A DNA stretch of 64,000 nt from positions 1 through 64,000 of the forward strand of contig JAZQFC010000046.1 of assembly GCA_045539315.1 (NCBI GenBank). Reading direction: 5' to 3'. Every line of letters starts with the position of its first letter. The first letter of the stretch is position 1. This document shows, piece by piece, positions 7,777 to 15,887 of this stretch. The stretch comes from RUG11462 sp045539315. GTDB taxonomy: Bacteria > Bacillota > Clostridia > Oscillospirales > Acutalibacteraceae. The position numbers and the translations under genes are program-made. Under the pieces are notes generated by a model, which worked only from the letters and a program-made list of their open reading frames with translations, did no database searches and had not been told where the DNA came from.

Positions 7777-8534
7777 GCGAAGTGATTTTAAAAATTGATA
7801 ATCTCACAAAAACCTATGTCTCACAAAGTCAACCAACCACTATAATTGAAAACTTAAATCTTGAAATAAACAAAGGCGAGTTTGTTTGTATTTTAGGCCC
7901 GTCAGGTTGTGGAAAATCAACGCTCATTCGTTGTATTGCAGGGTTTGAAGATTACGATGGCGAGATTGTTTCAAACGGCAAAATCGTCACAAAACCAGGC
8001 ACTGATAGAATTATGGTGTTTCAGGATTTTAATCAGTTATACCCTTGGAAAACGGTTGAGAAAAATATCTGGTATCCATTAAAATTACAGGGTATTAAAG
8101 ATAAAAAAGAGTTGGCAAGAATTACTGATGAAGTGCTTAAAAAGGTTGATTTGGACGGCAAACAAAAGTTTTATCCACATGAACTTTCAGGTGGTATGAA
8201 ACAACGTGTTGCAATTGCAAAAGCGTTGGCATTAAAACCTGATATTATTTTAATGGATGAGCCTTTTGCCGCTCTCGATGCGATGACAAGAAACAATTTG
8301 CAAAAAGAACTTTTAGACTTGTTTAACAAAGAAAACATAACAATTATTTTTATCACTCATAACATTCAAGAAGCGATAGTGCTTGGCACTCGCGTTATGC
8401 TGATGGGTAAAGACGGAAGTTTTATTATTGATAAAATTAATCCGCTTGTAAAACCTTGTTCGCCATCATCAAAAGGATATGGTGAGTTGTGGGATTTATA
8501 TTCAAAAGCGCTTTATAATGAAAACACAAGATAA
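7773..8534 (+). CDS. ABC transporter ATP-binding protein (NitT/TauT type)
   Basis: The 253-aa cytoplasmic ATPase energises the importer. Walker A is GPSGCGKST, the Q-loop QDFNQLYPW, the signature LSGGMKQR, and Walker B IILMDEPFAALD, followed by THNIQEA. The start at 7773 overlaps the permease stop (ATGA), which fits translational coupling better than the upstream ATG 15 bases earlier. It is closed by a terminator. Confidence 0.93.
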   Translation: MSEVILKIDNLTKTYVSQSQPTTIIENLNLEINKGEFVCILGPSGCGKSTLIRCIAGFEDYDGEIVSNGKIVTKPGTDRIMVFQDFNQLYPWKTVEKNIWYPLKLQGIKDKKELARITDEVLKKVDLDGKQKFYPHELSGGMKQRVAIAKALALKPDIILMDEPFAALDAMTRNNLQKELLDLFNKENITIIFITHNIQEAIVLGTRVMLMGKDGSFIIDKINPLVKPCSPSSKGYGELWDLYSKALYNENTR

Positions 8535-8538
8535 AACA

Positions 8539-8568
8539 AAAACCACAAGCGAAATGCTTGTGGTTTTT
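8539..8568. terminator. Bidirectional terminator
   Basis: AAAACCACAAGC and GCTTGTGGTTTTT flank a five-base loop, between the convergent ABC operon and the GH2 gene. Confidence 0.9.
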
Positions 8569-8580
8569 ATCTGTTTTAAA

Positions 8581-10923
8581 TTAAATTTCAACTGTAAGAA
8601 CTGCTTTGTCAAGGTTTTCGGCAGTAGCGAAAACTTTTAACTCGCCTGATATTTCTTTAACTCTTACTGCAACACCAATTCTGCCGGCATACATTTTTCT
8701 GTATAAACTAGGCACTGGTGTATGGTCTGAAACCGATGAGCCTGTGCCAACAATAGTGCCAAGTTCATTAGATGAGAAATGAACATTTGGGCAAGCGTCC
8801 GGCACTTCTCTGCCTTGTCTATCAACACAATAACAAGTAATCATTGCAATATCTTGATTATTAGCAGTTACATCGCCCGCATTATCAAGTCTTAATTTTA
8901 ATGCTACTGCTTTGCCGGTGGTTTCGCGTTTGTCAGTTGCTACTAACTTACCGTCAATATAAGCGTTACACTCTAAAACGCCTGGCTCGTAAGGTACATA
9001 CCATTCGCCGTGTGTATGGCGTTTTACCTTTTGCTTTTCAATAACTTTTCCGTTGAGCACAAGTTCCAATTCATCGCAGTTTGTGTAAGCGAAAACCTTG
9101 ATTTTTTCGCCTTCAAAACCTGCCCAATTCCAATGTGGTAAAAGATGAACCATTGGCGCGTCTTTACCTTCAGTAAAGTAAGCAAGATTTTGATAAAAAG
9201 CGTCTTTTTTCTGCATAAATAAATCAATAGCACCTGCTTGTGAGCAAATTCTTGGCCAAACTGCTTCGCCTCTGTGCTCAAAAGCAATCCATTGGAAAAA
9301 TCCAAATAACCAAGGGGATTTATCAAAGAATTCCATAAATCTCTCGCGAGAAGTCCACCACATATTCATATCGGTATCATATGCGTGAACATAGCCGTTT
9401 TCAGGCGAGTCAGGGAAATACCAACCACGAGTTGTACTTGTAGCACAGCACTCGCTTATATACATTGGTTTTTCAGGGCGCATATTATGAATTTCGCCCC
9501 AATGCCAATGGTTATAGTTAACGCCGATAGCATCACATTCATCATAAACAGTTGAGTTTAGTGGTTGAATAGAAACTGCAGAAGTGATAATTCTACTATC
9601 ATCAAGTTTTTGAACAAGATGATAAAGAGTTTTATTAATTCTTCTGCCTTCATCGGTAATGTGGTGCATTTCTTCATTGCCGAGTGACCACATAAATACA
9701 GATGGTCTGTTTCTGTCTCTTTTAATGTGAGTTGTAAGCGCCATTTTACCTTCGTCAGATGAGTCAAACCATCTTGCCTCGCACATAACAAAGAAACCGT
9801 TTTCGTCCAAAGCGTCCATCATACCATCTGCTTGTGGGTAGTGCGAACAACGATAACCATTAGCGCCCATTTCTTTCATTAATTTCGCTTTGTATCTGAA
9901 AATATTATCAGGTACTGCTTTGCCTGTAAGACCAAAGTCGCCATGGCCACAAACACCGTTAATAAGTGTCTTTTTACCATTTAAGAAGAAACCGTTTTCT
10001 GCGTCAAGAGAATAGTATCTAAAACCTGTGCGAGTTGTATAAACATCAACAATTTCGCCATCAACCGATACTTCTGTTACAACGTCATAAAGATAAGGGT
10101 TGTCAAAATCCCAAAGAGTAGGATTTTCAACATCAGTACCATATGCAACATAAGATTTCTCGCGAAGGTCAACTGTTAAAGAAGCACGAGCCGAACAAAG
10201 TTCAACTCCATTTTTATCAATGATTTTTGTAACAATATCTGCAGATTTTGGCTCGTCATAATCATTAACAAGAGTTGTTTCAAAATCTACTGTCCAATGC
10301 TCACCGTCAAATTGTGGTTTAACATAAACGCCATAAAGGTCAACTGCCAATTTGTCAGTTTTAATCAAGTGAACATTGCGATAAATACCGCCGCCTTGAT
10401 ACCACCAACCATCGTTGTCATCATAATATGTATAAACCGCGAGAACATTATCTTCATTTTCGCCAAATTTAACAAAGTCATTAATCTCAACTTCAAATGG
10501 GTTGAATGAAGTTAAATTATGTTTTAATTCGCAACCGTTAAGATAAACAATACATCTTGTTGCAACGCCTTCAAAGTAAAGAGTTAATCTTTTATCTCTA
10601 TCTTCTTCGCTTAATTTAAAATGCTTTCTGTACCAAGCATTTTCATAATCGAAAAAGCCAAGAGCAGGGTTGCCTGTTTCTTTTGGCTCGCCTTTTATTA
10701 CATAGTCATGAGGAAGATGAACAAACTCCCATTTATCAGGGTTAAATTCAACATCCCATTTGTAATCATCAGGGCTATCATTATAATAGATACAAGCAGG
10801 GCCTTGTTTCTTTCTTTCGGTTTTAGCCGAAGTGTAAACAGGACCTTTTACTTGTGGTGTAGGTGTTTTTACATCACCTTTATGAAAAAGCCACCAATCG
10901 TTAAAAAGTATTTTTTCTCTCAT
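8581..10923 (-). CDS. Glycoside hydrolase family 2 (beta-galactosidase-like)
   Basis: The 780-aa enzyme has no signal peptide, so it is likely cytoplasmic. The order is a jelly-roll sugar-binding domain (1-190), an immunoglobulin-like domain (190-300), and a TIM barrel (300-590). The barrel carries the acid/base Glu in SLGNEE (about 417) and the nucleophile Glu in YISECC (about 491). A C-terminal DUF4982-like/Ig region contains NCDELELVLNGK. GH2 covers beta-galactosidases, glucuronidases and mannosidases, and the substrate cannot be fixed from sequence. The start has AAGGAGAA 7 bases upstream. It stands alone between terminators and divergent from the hydrogenase operon. Confidence 0.88.
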   Translation of the reverse strand: MREKILFNDWWLFHKGDVKTPTPQVKGPVYTSAKTERKKQGPACIYYNDSPDDYKWDVEFNPDKWEFVHLPHDYVIKGEPKETGNPALGFFDYENAWYRKHFKLSEEDRDKRLTLYFEGVATRCIVYLNGCELKHNLTSFNPFEVEINDFVKFGENEDNVLAVYTYYDDNDGWWYQGGGIYRNVHLIKTDKLAVDLYGVYVKPQFDGEHWTVDFETTLVNDYDEPKSADIVTKIIDKNGVELCSARASLTVDLREKSYVAYGTDVENPTLWDFDNPYLYDVVTEVSVDGEIVDVYTTRTGFRYYSLDAENGFFLNGKKTLINGVCGHGDFGLTGKAVPDNIFRYKAKLMKEMGANGYRCSHYPQADGMMDALDENGFFVMCEARWFDSSDEGKMALTTHIKRDRNRPSVFMWSLGNEEMHHITDEGRRINKTLYHLVQKLDDSRIITSAVSIQPLNSTVYDECDAIGVNYNHWHWGEIHNMRPEKPMYISECCATSTTRGWYFPDSPENGYVHAYDTDMNMWWTSRERFMEFFDKSPWLFGFFQWIAFEHRGEAVWPRICSQAGAIDLFMQKKDAFYQNLAYFTEGKDAPMVHLLPHWNWAGFEGEKIKVFAYTNCDELELVLNGKVIEKQKVKRHTHGEWYVPYEPGVLECNAYIDGKLVATDKRETTGKAVALKLRLDNAGDVTANNQDIAMITCYCVDRQGREVPDACPNVHFSSNELGTIVGTGSSVSDHTPVPSLYRKMYAGRIGVAVRVKEISGELKVFATAENLDKAVLTVEI

Positions 10924-11126
10924 AATACGTTCTCCTTGTGATAGGTTAATTTTATTATACCATTTAAAACTTTAAGGTCAATCATTTTATTGTAAAAATA
11001 ATTTGTAAAAAAGCACATTTTTTTTGTAAAAAAACGCAAAGTTTTAAAAAAAGCCATTTTTTATCAAAAAAACAAGAATTTTCGTAAAAAATATTTGCTT
11101 TTAAGGTAGATTTTTTAAAAGGGGTG

Positions 11127-11135
11127 TGTTATAAT
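11127..11135 (+). promoter_or_regulatory. Extended -10 promoter of the hydrogenase operon
   Basis: TGTTATAAT, a perfect extended -10, has no good -35 at 17 bases. The first gene begins 127 bases downstream, leaving a long leader that contains the Rex-type site. Confidence 0.6.
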
Positions 11136-11178
11136 AGATTAACACTATGTGATATGGTGTGATTTGTCGTATAAAAGA

Positions 11179-11196
11179 TTGTTAAATTTTTCACAA
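11179..11196 (+). promoter_or_regulatory. Rex-type (NADH/NAD+-responsive) operator
   Basis: TTGTTAA-N4-TTCACAA is an 18-bp imperfect palindrome that fits the Rex consensus TTGTGAA-N4-TTCACAA. It lies about 45 bases downstream of the -10, where a bound repressor would block elongation. Rex derepresses fermentative and hydrogenase genes when NADH is high (known for the family), which suits an NADH-oxidising hydrogenase. No rex gene is in the window. Confidence 0.7.
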
Positions 11197-11261
11197 TCTG
11201 TCAAATTTCACTTATATCGCAAGTTCAAAATTCATATTTTATAGCAAGGAGAATCACGATT

Positions 11262-11765
11262 ATGAAAAAGCGTAAGGGTACATTGCCTTTTAAAGGCACA
11301 CCTGAGCAAGAAGCAAAATTGATGCAGGTAATCGAAGCGCACAAAGGTGAAGATGGTGCTTTAATGCCTGTTATGCAGGAAGCTCAAGAGATTTATGGCT
11401 ATTTACCTATTGAGGTTCAACAAATGATAGCTAAAGGTCTTTCGGTTCCTGTAGAAAAAGTTTATGGAGTTGCAACTTTCTATTCACAGTTTGCGCTCAC
11501 ACCAAAGGGTAAATATAAAATTTCAGTTTGCCTTGGTACTGCTTGTTATGTAAAAGGCGCTCAAGATGTTCTTGATAGAATCGAGCAAATTTTAGGCATC
11601 GGCGCAGACGAGTGTACTGAAGATGGTAAATTCTCAATCGAAGCATGTCGTTGTATCGGCGCTTGTGGCTTGGCCCCTGTTATGACTATCAACGAAGATG
11701 TTTACGGCAGACTTGAGAAAACTGATGTTGATGATATTCTTAAAAAATATCAAGATATGGACTAA
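11262..11765 (+). CDS. hydC: Hydrogenase subunit, NuoE-like [2Fe-2S] protein
   Basis: The 167-aa protein is the 24-kDa NuoE/HydC-type subunit of an electron-bifurcating [FeFe] hydrogenase, holding one thioredoxin-like [2Fe-2S] cluster. Ligand motifs are CLGTACYVKGA and CRCIGACGLAPV, about 40 residues apart. An N-terminal helical domain (EIYGYLPIEVQQMIA) is typical. It begins with AAGGAG 10 bases upstream and is the first gene of the operon. The hydC, hydB, hydA naming follows Thermotoga. Confidence 0.9.
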   Translation: MKKRKGTLPFKGTPEQEAKLMQVIEAHKGEDGALMPVMQEAQEIYGYLPIEVQQMIAKGLSVPVEKVYGVATFYSQFALTPKGKYKISVCLGTACYVKGAQDVLDRIEQILGIGADECTEDGKFSIEACRCIGACGLAPVMTINEDVYGRLEKTDVDDILKKYQDMD

Positions 11766-11788
11766 AAATTAGTTGTTTGGAGTAAATT

Positions 11789-12139
11789 ATGAAGATTAGG
11801 GATATTAAGGAATTACTTAACGCAGAAATCCTATGCTTTCCCGAGGGGCTTGACAAAGAGGTAAACTCTGCTTGTGGCTCGGATATGATGAGCGACGTTT
11901 TGGCTTATGTTAAAGACCAAGCAGTTTTGCTTACAGGGCTTCTTAACTCGCAGGTTATCAGAACTGCCGAGATGATGGATATGATATGCGTTGTCTTTGT
12001 AAGAAGCAAAAAACCTACGCAAGAGATGTTAGAACTTGCAAAAGAGCATGAAATGGTTGTGCTATCTACTGACCTTCGTATGTATGACGCTTGCGGCAAA
12101 CTTTACAAGGCAGGTTTAGGAAGCGGTGACCCACAGTGA
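11789..12139 (+). CDS. DRTGG-domain protein (first of two)
   Basis: A 116-aa single-domain protein of the DRTGG type, a small alpha/beta domain found with CBS domains and in phosphotransacetylases, thought to bind a ligand but without proven activity. The pattern is MKIRDIKELLNAEIL, then a hydrophobic VLLTGLLNSQVIRTAEMMD strand-helix, and a final strand MVVLSTDLRMYDACGKLY. It overlaps the next gene by 4 bases (GTGA), so the two are translationally coupled. A diverged paralogue lies at 13837. Presence in hydrogenase operons suggests a regulatory role (inference). Confidence 0.75.
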   Translation: MKIRDIKELLNAEILCFPEGLDKEVNSACGSDMMSDVLAYVKDQAVLLTGLLNSQVIRTAEMMDMICVVFVRSKKPTQEMLELAKEHEMVVLSTDLRMYDACGKLYKAGLGSGDPQ

Positions 12140-12558
12140 GTGAGGCAGTAAACTTCCATTATGAAGTAGATGGTGACGATTTTACCTCTGCAGGCGAAGC
12201 AAGTGTTAATGTAAAACGCAAACTTCGTCAGTTGGGTGTTGACCCTGCAATTATTCGCCGAGTTTCAATTGCAATGTATGAGGGCGAGGTTAATATGGTT
12301 ATCCACGCTAACGGCGGTTTTGTTGATGTAGATGTTTACAATGACAGAATCGAGATAATCTTAACCGATGAAGGCCCTGGTATTGAAGATATTGACTTGG
12401 CAATGCAAGAAGGTTTTTCAACAGCGCCTGACTATGTTCGTTCTTTAGGTTTTGGTGCAGGTATGGGTCTTCCTAATATGAAGGGTTATACCGATGATAT
12501 GAAAATCGATACCAAAATCGGCGTAGGTACAACTATTAAAATGGTTGTAAATTTGTAA
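12136..12558 (+). CDS. Anti-sigma-factor-like HATPase (RsbW/SpoIIAB type)
   Basis: The 140-aa GHKL ATPase resembles serine-kinase anti-sigma factors. The N-box ends in EGEVNMVIHANGG, and the G1 box is DEGPGIEDIDLA, with GFGAGMGLPNM as G2. There is no sensor or membrane domain. GTG start, overlapping the DRTGG gene by four bases. In the operon it may phosphorylate or sequester a partner, perhaps the DRTGG or PHP protein. No sigma factor or anti-anti-sigma is nearby, so the target is unknown. Confidence 0.8.
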   Translation: MSEAVNFHYEVDGDDFTSAGEASVNVKRKLRQLGVDPAIIRRVSIAMYEGEVNMVIHANGGFVDVDVYNDRIEIILTDEGPGIEDIDLAMQEGFSTAPDYVRSLGFGAGMGLPNMKGYTDDMKIDTKIGVGTTIKMVVNL

Positions 12559-12572
12559 GGAGGCAAGAGGCA

Positions 12573-13856
12573 ATGAGTGAGTTTATACACTCTGTTTCTC
12601 TTAATGTTTCTAAATGTAAGGGTTGCACTGCTTGTTTAAGACGCTGTCCTACTGAAGCCATTAGAATTAAAGATGGCCATGCGGTAATTGATTCAGAACG
12701 TTGCATTGACTGTGGCGAGTGTATCAGAGTATGTCCGCATAAAGCAAAAAAAGCAGTTTGCAGTCCATTTGAAAAAATCAATGAGTTCAAGTACAAAATA
12801 GCGCTTCCGGCGCCTAGTCTTTATGGTCAGTTCAATAATCTTGATGATGTTGACTACTGTTTGCAAGGGCTTTTGGATATTGGTTTTGATGATGTTTATG
12901 AAGTTTCTTATGCCGCTGAATATATTTCAGCATACACAAGGCAGTACATAAAGGAAAATCAGTCTAAAAAACCATTTATCTCATCTGCTTGTCCTGTAAT
13001 CGTAAGGCTTATCAGTATGCGTTATCCATCGCTTTGCGATAATATAATTCCAATTATTCCTCCAATGGAATATGCGGCAATTTGCGCAAGAGCAAAAGCA
13101 AAAAAAGAACACCCAGAACTAAAAGATGAAGATATAGGCGTGTGTTTTATCTCGCCTTGTCCGGGTAAATCTTCTTATGTTGTGAATAACGAGTCGGAAG
13201 AAAAAGAAAATGTTGATGTTGTACTTGCTATGAATGACATTTATTTTAGACTTTTGCCGGCAATGAAAAATGCAAACCCTACTGATACGCTTTCAAAAGC
13301 AGGTATTATGGGTATGGGCTGGGCAGTTTCAGGCGGCGAGTCTGCCTCGCTTTTCAGCGATAAGCATTTAGCGGCTGATGGGTTGGAAAATGTTATTCAA
13401 GTGCTTGAAGAAATTGATAATGGAAAATTGCCAGACCTTGAATTTGTTGAACTTAATGCTTGTAACAGTGGTTGCGTTGGTGGAATTTTAACGGTTGAAA
13501 ATCCGTATATTGCCAAAGCAAAAATGCAAGCGCTCAGAAAGTTTTTGCCTGTTTCGGGCGCAAAACCTCAAACGCAAATTCCTGATAGTATCTATATAAA
13601 AAATTTGCATGAGTATAAACCGATTGCTCAATTTTCTGATAATATGCAAGAATCAATGAGATTAATGCAAGAAATTCATAATGTTTGTAGCAATTTACCT
13701 GAAATTGATTGTGGCTCTTGTGGAGCGCCAACTTGTCTGGCGTTCGCAGAAGACGTTGTTCTTCGTGGAGTTGATATCAATAATTGTATTATCAATATGA
13801 AAGAATATCTTTTCAAAAAACTCGAAGAAAAAAAGGATGAGAGTCTTGACAGTTAA
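12573..13856 (+). CDS. [FeFe]-hydrogenase-like iron-sulfur protein (HydS-like, probable sensor)
   Basis: The 427-aa protein has two N-terminal [4Fe-4S] motifs (CKGCTACLRRCP and CIDCGECIRVCP), a hydrogenase large-subunit C-terminal domain, and a C-terminal FeS motif (CGSCGAPTCLAFAEDV). H-cluster Cys are kept in SSACPVIVRL, ISPCPGKSS and ELNACNSGCVGG. The Lys of catalytic MPCxxK and the GGG of the third motif are absent. It therefore has the cluster scaffold but not the full active site, like sensory (group C) hydrogenases, though no PAS domain is present. It is flanked by the regulatory genes. Confidence 0.85.
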   Translation: MSEFIHSVSLNVSKCKGCTACLRRCPTEAIRIKDGHAVIDSERCIDCGECIRVCPHKAKKAVCSPFEKINEFKYKIALPAPSLYGQFNNLDDVDYCLQGLLDIGFDDVYEVSYAAEYISAYTRQYIKENQSKKPFISSACPVIVRLISMRYPSLCDNIIPIIPPMEYAAICARAKAKKEHPELKDEDIGVCFISPCPGKSSYVVNNESEEKENVDVVLAMNDIYFRLLPAMKNANPTDTLSKAGIMGMGWAVSGGESASLFSDKHLAADGLENVIQVLEEIDNGKLPDLEFVELNACNSGCVGGILTVENPYIAKAKMQALRKFLPVSGAKPQTQIPDSIYIKNLHEYKPIAQFSDNMQESMRLMQEIHNVCSNLPEIDCGSCGAPTCLAFAEDVVLRGVDINNCIINMKEYLFKKLEEKKDESLDS

Positions 13857-14172
13857 CGCACTTCTTAATAATGAAAATTTCATACCTGTAGTGCTCACTG
13901 ATGGCGACAGAGAAATTAATGGCGCTTACTGTGGCGACCTTCTCAGTTGGGTAATGGGCAAAGCCGAAGAAGATAACGCGTTTGTTACTATTATGACAAA
14001 TGTTAATGTTTTGGCAGTTGCTTCTCTTATAAATATGTCTGTTGTAATCGTTTGTGAAAACGCAGAACTTTCAGATGAGTTTATAAGCGCCGCAAAAGAT
14101 AAGCAGATTAATGTTATTAAGAGCAGTTTGCCGTCATATGAAACTTGTGTTGCTCTCTCAAAATTGATATAA
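13837..14172 (+). CDS. DRTGG-domain protein (second of two)
   Basis: The 111-aa protein is related in layout to the gene at 11789: MRVLTVNALLNNE opening, a FVTIMTNVNVLAVASLINM strand-helix in the middle, then VNVIKSSLPSYETCVALSKLI at the end. It overlaps the HydS-like gene by 20 bases and the PHP gene by one (TAATG). The two DRTGG proteins bracket the sensor-like hydrogenase, suggesting they work as a pair (inference). Confidence 0.7.
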   Translation: MRVLTVNALLNNENFIPVVLTDGDREINGAYCGDLLSWVMGKAEEDNAFVTIMTNVNVLAVASLINMSVVIVCENAELSDEFISAAKDKQINVIKSSLPSYETCVALSKLI

Positions 14173-14897
14173 TGCAAAAATTATATTACGATTTACACAT
14201 TCACTCTTGTTTATCCCCTTGTGGTGATAATGATATGACTGTGAACAATATTGCCGGAATGGGCAAGTTAGCAGGGCTTAATATTATGGCGCTTACCGAC
14301 CATAACACTGTGAAAAACCTGCCTGCGTTTTTTAGCGCTTGTGAAAAATATGATATTGTGCCAATTGGTGGAATGGAACTTACCACCACCGAAGAAGTGC
14401 ATATTGTATGCCTGTTTGATACGCTTGAAAGCGCTATGAAATTTGGCGAAGAAGTTGATAAAAGGCGCATTAAAATTAATAATAGACCTGAAATTTTCGG
14501 CGAGCAGTTAATACTTGATGAAAATGATGAAGTGATAGGCAAAGATGAGCATTTGCTTATAAATGCCACCACCATTTCAATTGATGAAGCGTATGTTTTA
14601 GTCAAAAACTTCGGTGGAATTTGCTATCCCGCTCATATCGATAGAGATTCAAATGGTATTATCGCAATGCTTGGTGTTTTTCCTGAAAGTCCTGATTTTA
14701 AAACTGTTGAGATTTATGATAAATCAAAGCAAGACAGTTTAGAAGAAAGATTTCCGATTTTAAAACACAAGAAAAAAATATTTTGTTCAGATGCGCATTA
14801 TCTTGAGAAAATAAGAGATAAAGAAAATTATTTCGAGTTAGATGAAAATTTATCAGATGATGAAATACGTAAAACAGTTTTAGAAATTTTGTCATAA
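14172..14897 (+). CDS. PHP-domain metal phosphoesterase
   Basis: The 241-aa protein has the PHP fold: YDLHIHSCLSPCGDND (metal-binding HxH), MALTDHNT, a GMELTT loop and CYPAHIDRD, with CSDAHYLEKI near the end. Relatives (TrpH/YciV) hydrolyse nucleotide or 3',5'-bisphosphate substrates. The start at 14172 is favoured over an in-frame ATG 27 bases upstream, because it gives the normal PHP N-terminus and a one-base overlap with the previous stop. In the operon it could degrade a signal nucleotide or dephosphorylate a partner; its substrate is not known. Confidence 0.85.
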   Translation: MQKLYYDLHIHSCLSPCGDNDMTVNNIAGMGKLAGLNIMALTDHNTVKNLPAFFSACEKYDIVPIGGMELTTTEEVHIVCLFDTLESAMKFGEEVDKRRIKINNRPEIFGEQLILDENDEVIGKDEHLLINATTISIDEAYVLVKNFGGICYPAHIDRDSNGIIAMLGVFPESPDFKTVEIYDKSKQDSLEERFPILKHKKKIFCSDAHYLEKIRDKENYFELDENLSDDEIRKTVLEILS

Positions 14898-14913
14898 GGG
14901 AAACAGATTAAAA

Positions 14914-15468
14914 GTGAAAGAATTATCATTAAACATTCTTGATATCGCGCAAAATTCTTTAAAAGCAGGCGCTTCGCTTGTTGAAATTTTGTTAAGTGAA
15001 AAATCAAATGTTTTAACAATCGTAATTAACGATAACGGGCATGGAATGTCCAGAGAAATTCTGCAAGGCGTTACAAACCCTTTTTATACAACAAGAACTA
15101 CCAGAAAAGTAGGGCTTGGTATTCCGTTTTTTAAAGAAGCGGCAGAGCAAACAGGGGGAAGTTTTAGTATAGCCTCTGTGCAAAAAGAGGTTGACGCGCT
15201 AAATTGCGGAACTCGTGTAACTGCAGTGTTTCACACTGACAGTATTGATTTCACACCAATCGGTGATATCGTTTCAACAATAATAACTTTGATTCATGGC
15301 TCGCCTGAAGTAGATTTGGTGTTCTTGCACCAAACTGAAAAAGGCTCGGTGTCAATTGATACCAGAGAAATGAGAGAAGTTTTAGGAAACGAAGTTCCGT
15401 TGAATAGTTTTGAGGTTATTGAATATATAAGAAGTAGCCTTGAAACTGAATATGAAACAATAAAATAA
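14914..15468 (+). CDS. Small HATPase (histidine-kinase-like ATP-binding protein)
   Basis: The 184-aa GHKL ATPase starts with LSLNILDIAQNSLKAGASLVEI (N-box), then VINDNGHGMSREIL (G1), and TTRTTRKVGLGIPFFK (F and G2 boxes), with no dimerisation or sensor domain. A similar kinase-like gene precedes the ferredoxin-like subunit in the Clostridium thermocellum hydrogenase cluster (from memory of that locus). GTG start with GGGAAA upstream. The C-terminal 60 residues have no family I recognise. Confidence 0.8.
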   Translation: MKELSLNILDIAQNSLKAGASLVEILLSEKSNVLTIVINDNGHGMSREILQGVTNPFYTTRTTRKVGLGIPFFKEAAEQTGGSFSIASVQKEVDALNCGTRVTAVFHTDSIDFTPIGDIVSTIITLIHGSPEVDLVFLHQTEKGSVSIDTREMREVLGNEVPLNSFEVIEYIRSSLETEYETIK

Positions 15469-15498
15469 AAATCTTTAATATGAAAGGACCGAATTTTT

Positions 15499-15858
15499 AT
15501 GAAATCTTTAGCTGAACTCGCAGCAATCAGAGAGAAAATGAAAGATAGCGTTATCTTGCGTGAAGGCAGCGCTGCAACACGTGTAGTAGTTGGTATGGCA
15601 ACTTGCGGTATCGCAGCAGGCGCTCGTCCAGTTCTTAACACTCTCGTTCAAGAAGTTGCTGCAAAAGACCTTACTGAAAAAGTTACTGTAACTCAAACAG
15701 GTTGTATTGGTATTTGCCAATATGAGCCAGTTGTTGAAGTTTATGAACAAGGTAAAGAAAAAGTTACATATGTTCATATGGATGCTGATAAAGCAAAAAG
15801 AGTTGTTGAAGAACACCTCAAAGGCGGCAAAGTTGTAACCGAATACACAATCGGTTAA
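15499..15858 (+). CDS. HndB-like thioredoxin-fold [2Fe-2S] subunit
   Basis: The 119-aa protein has a thioredoxin-like [2Fe-2S] fold with Cys in MATCGIAAGA and in QTGCIGICQYEPVV, as in HndB of NADP-reducing hydrogenases and the small subunit next to NuoF-type genes. It begins behind a Shine-Dalgarno GAAAGGA. From this gene on codon use becomes distinctly more biased (GGT, GCT, CTT), suggesting high expression of this and the two catalytic genes. Confidence 0.85.
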   Translation: MKSLAELAAIREKMKDSVILREGSAATRVVVGMATCGIAAGARPVLNTLVQEVAAKDLTEKVTVTQTGCIGICQYEPVVEVYEQGKEKVTYVHMDADKAKRVVEEHLKGGKVVTEYTIG

Positions 15859-15887
15859 TTATAAGAATAACAAAGGAGAAAAGAATT

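Larger units (their letters stand above)
10924..11261. other. Divergent GH2/hydrogenase intergenic region
   Basis: AT-rich, with long A/T tracts from 10980 to 11095 and no reading frame of interest. It contains the extended -10 promoter and the Rex-type operator of the hydrogenase operon, plus imperfect arms (GTGATTTG near 11159 with CAAATTTCAC near 11202) that could fold the 5' leader around the operator hairpin. Confidence 0.6.
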
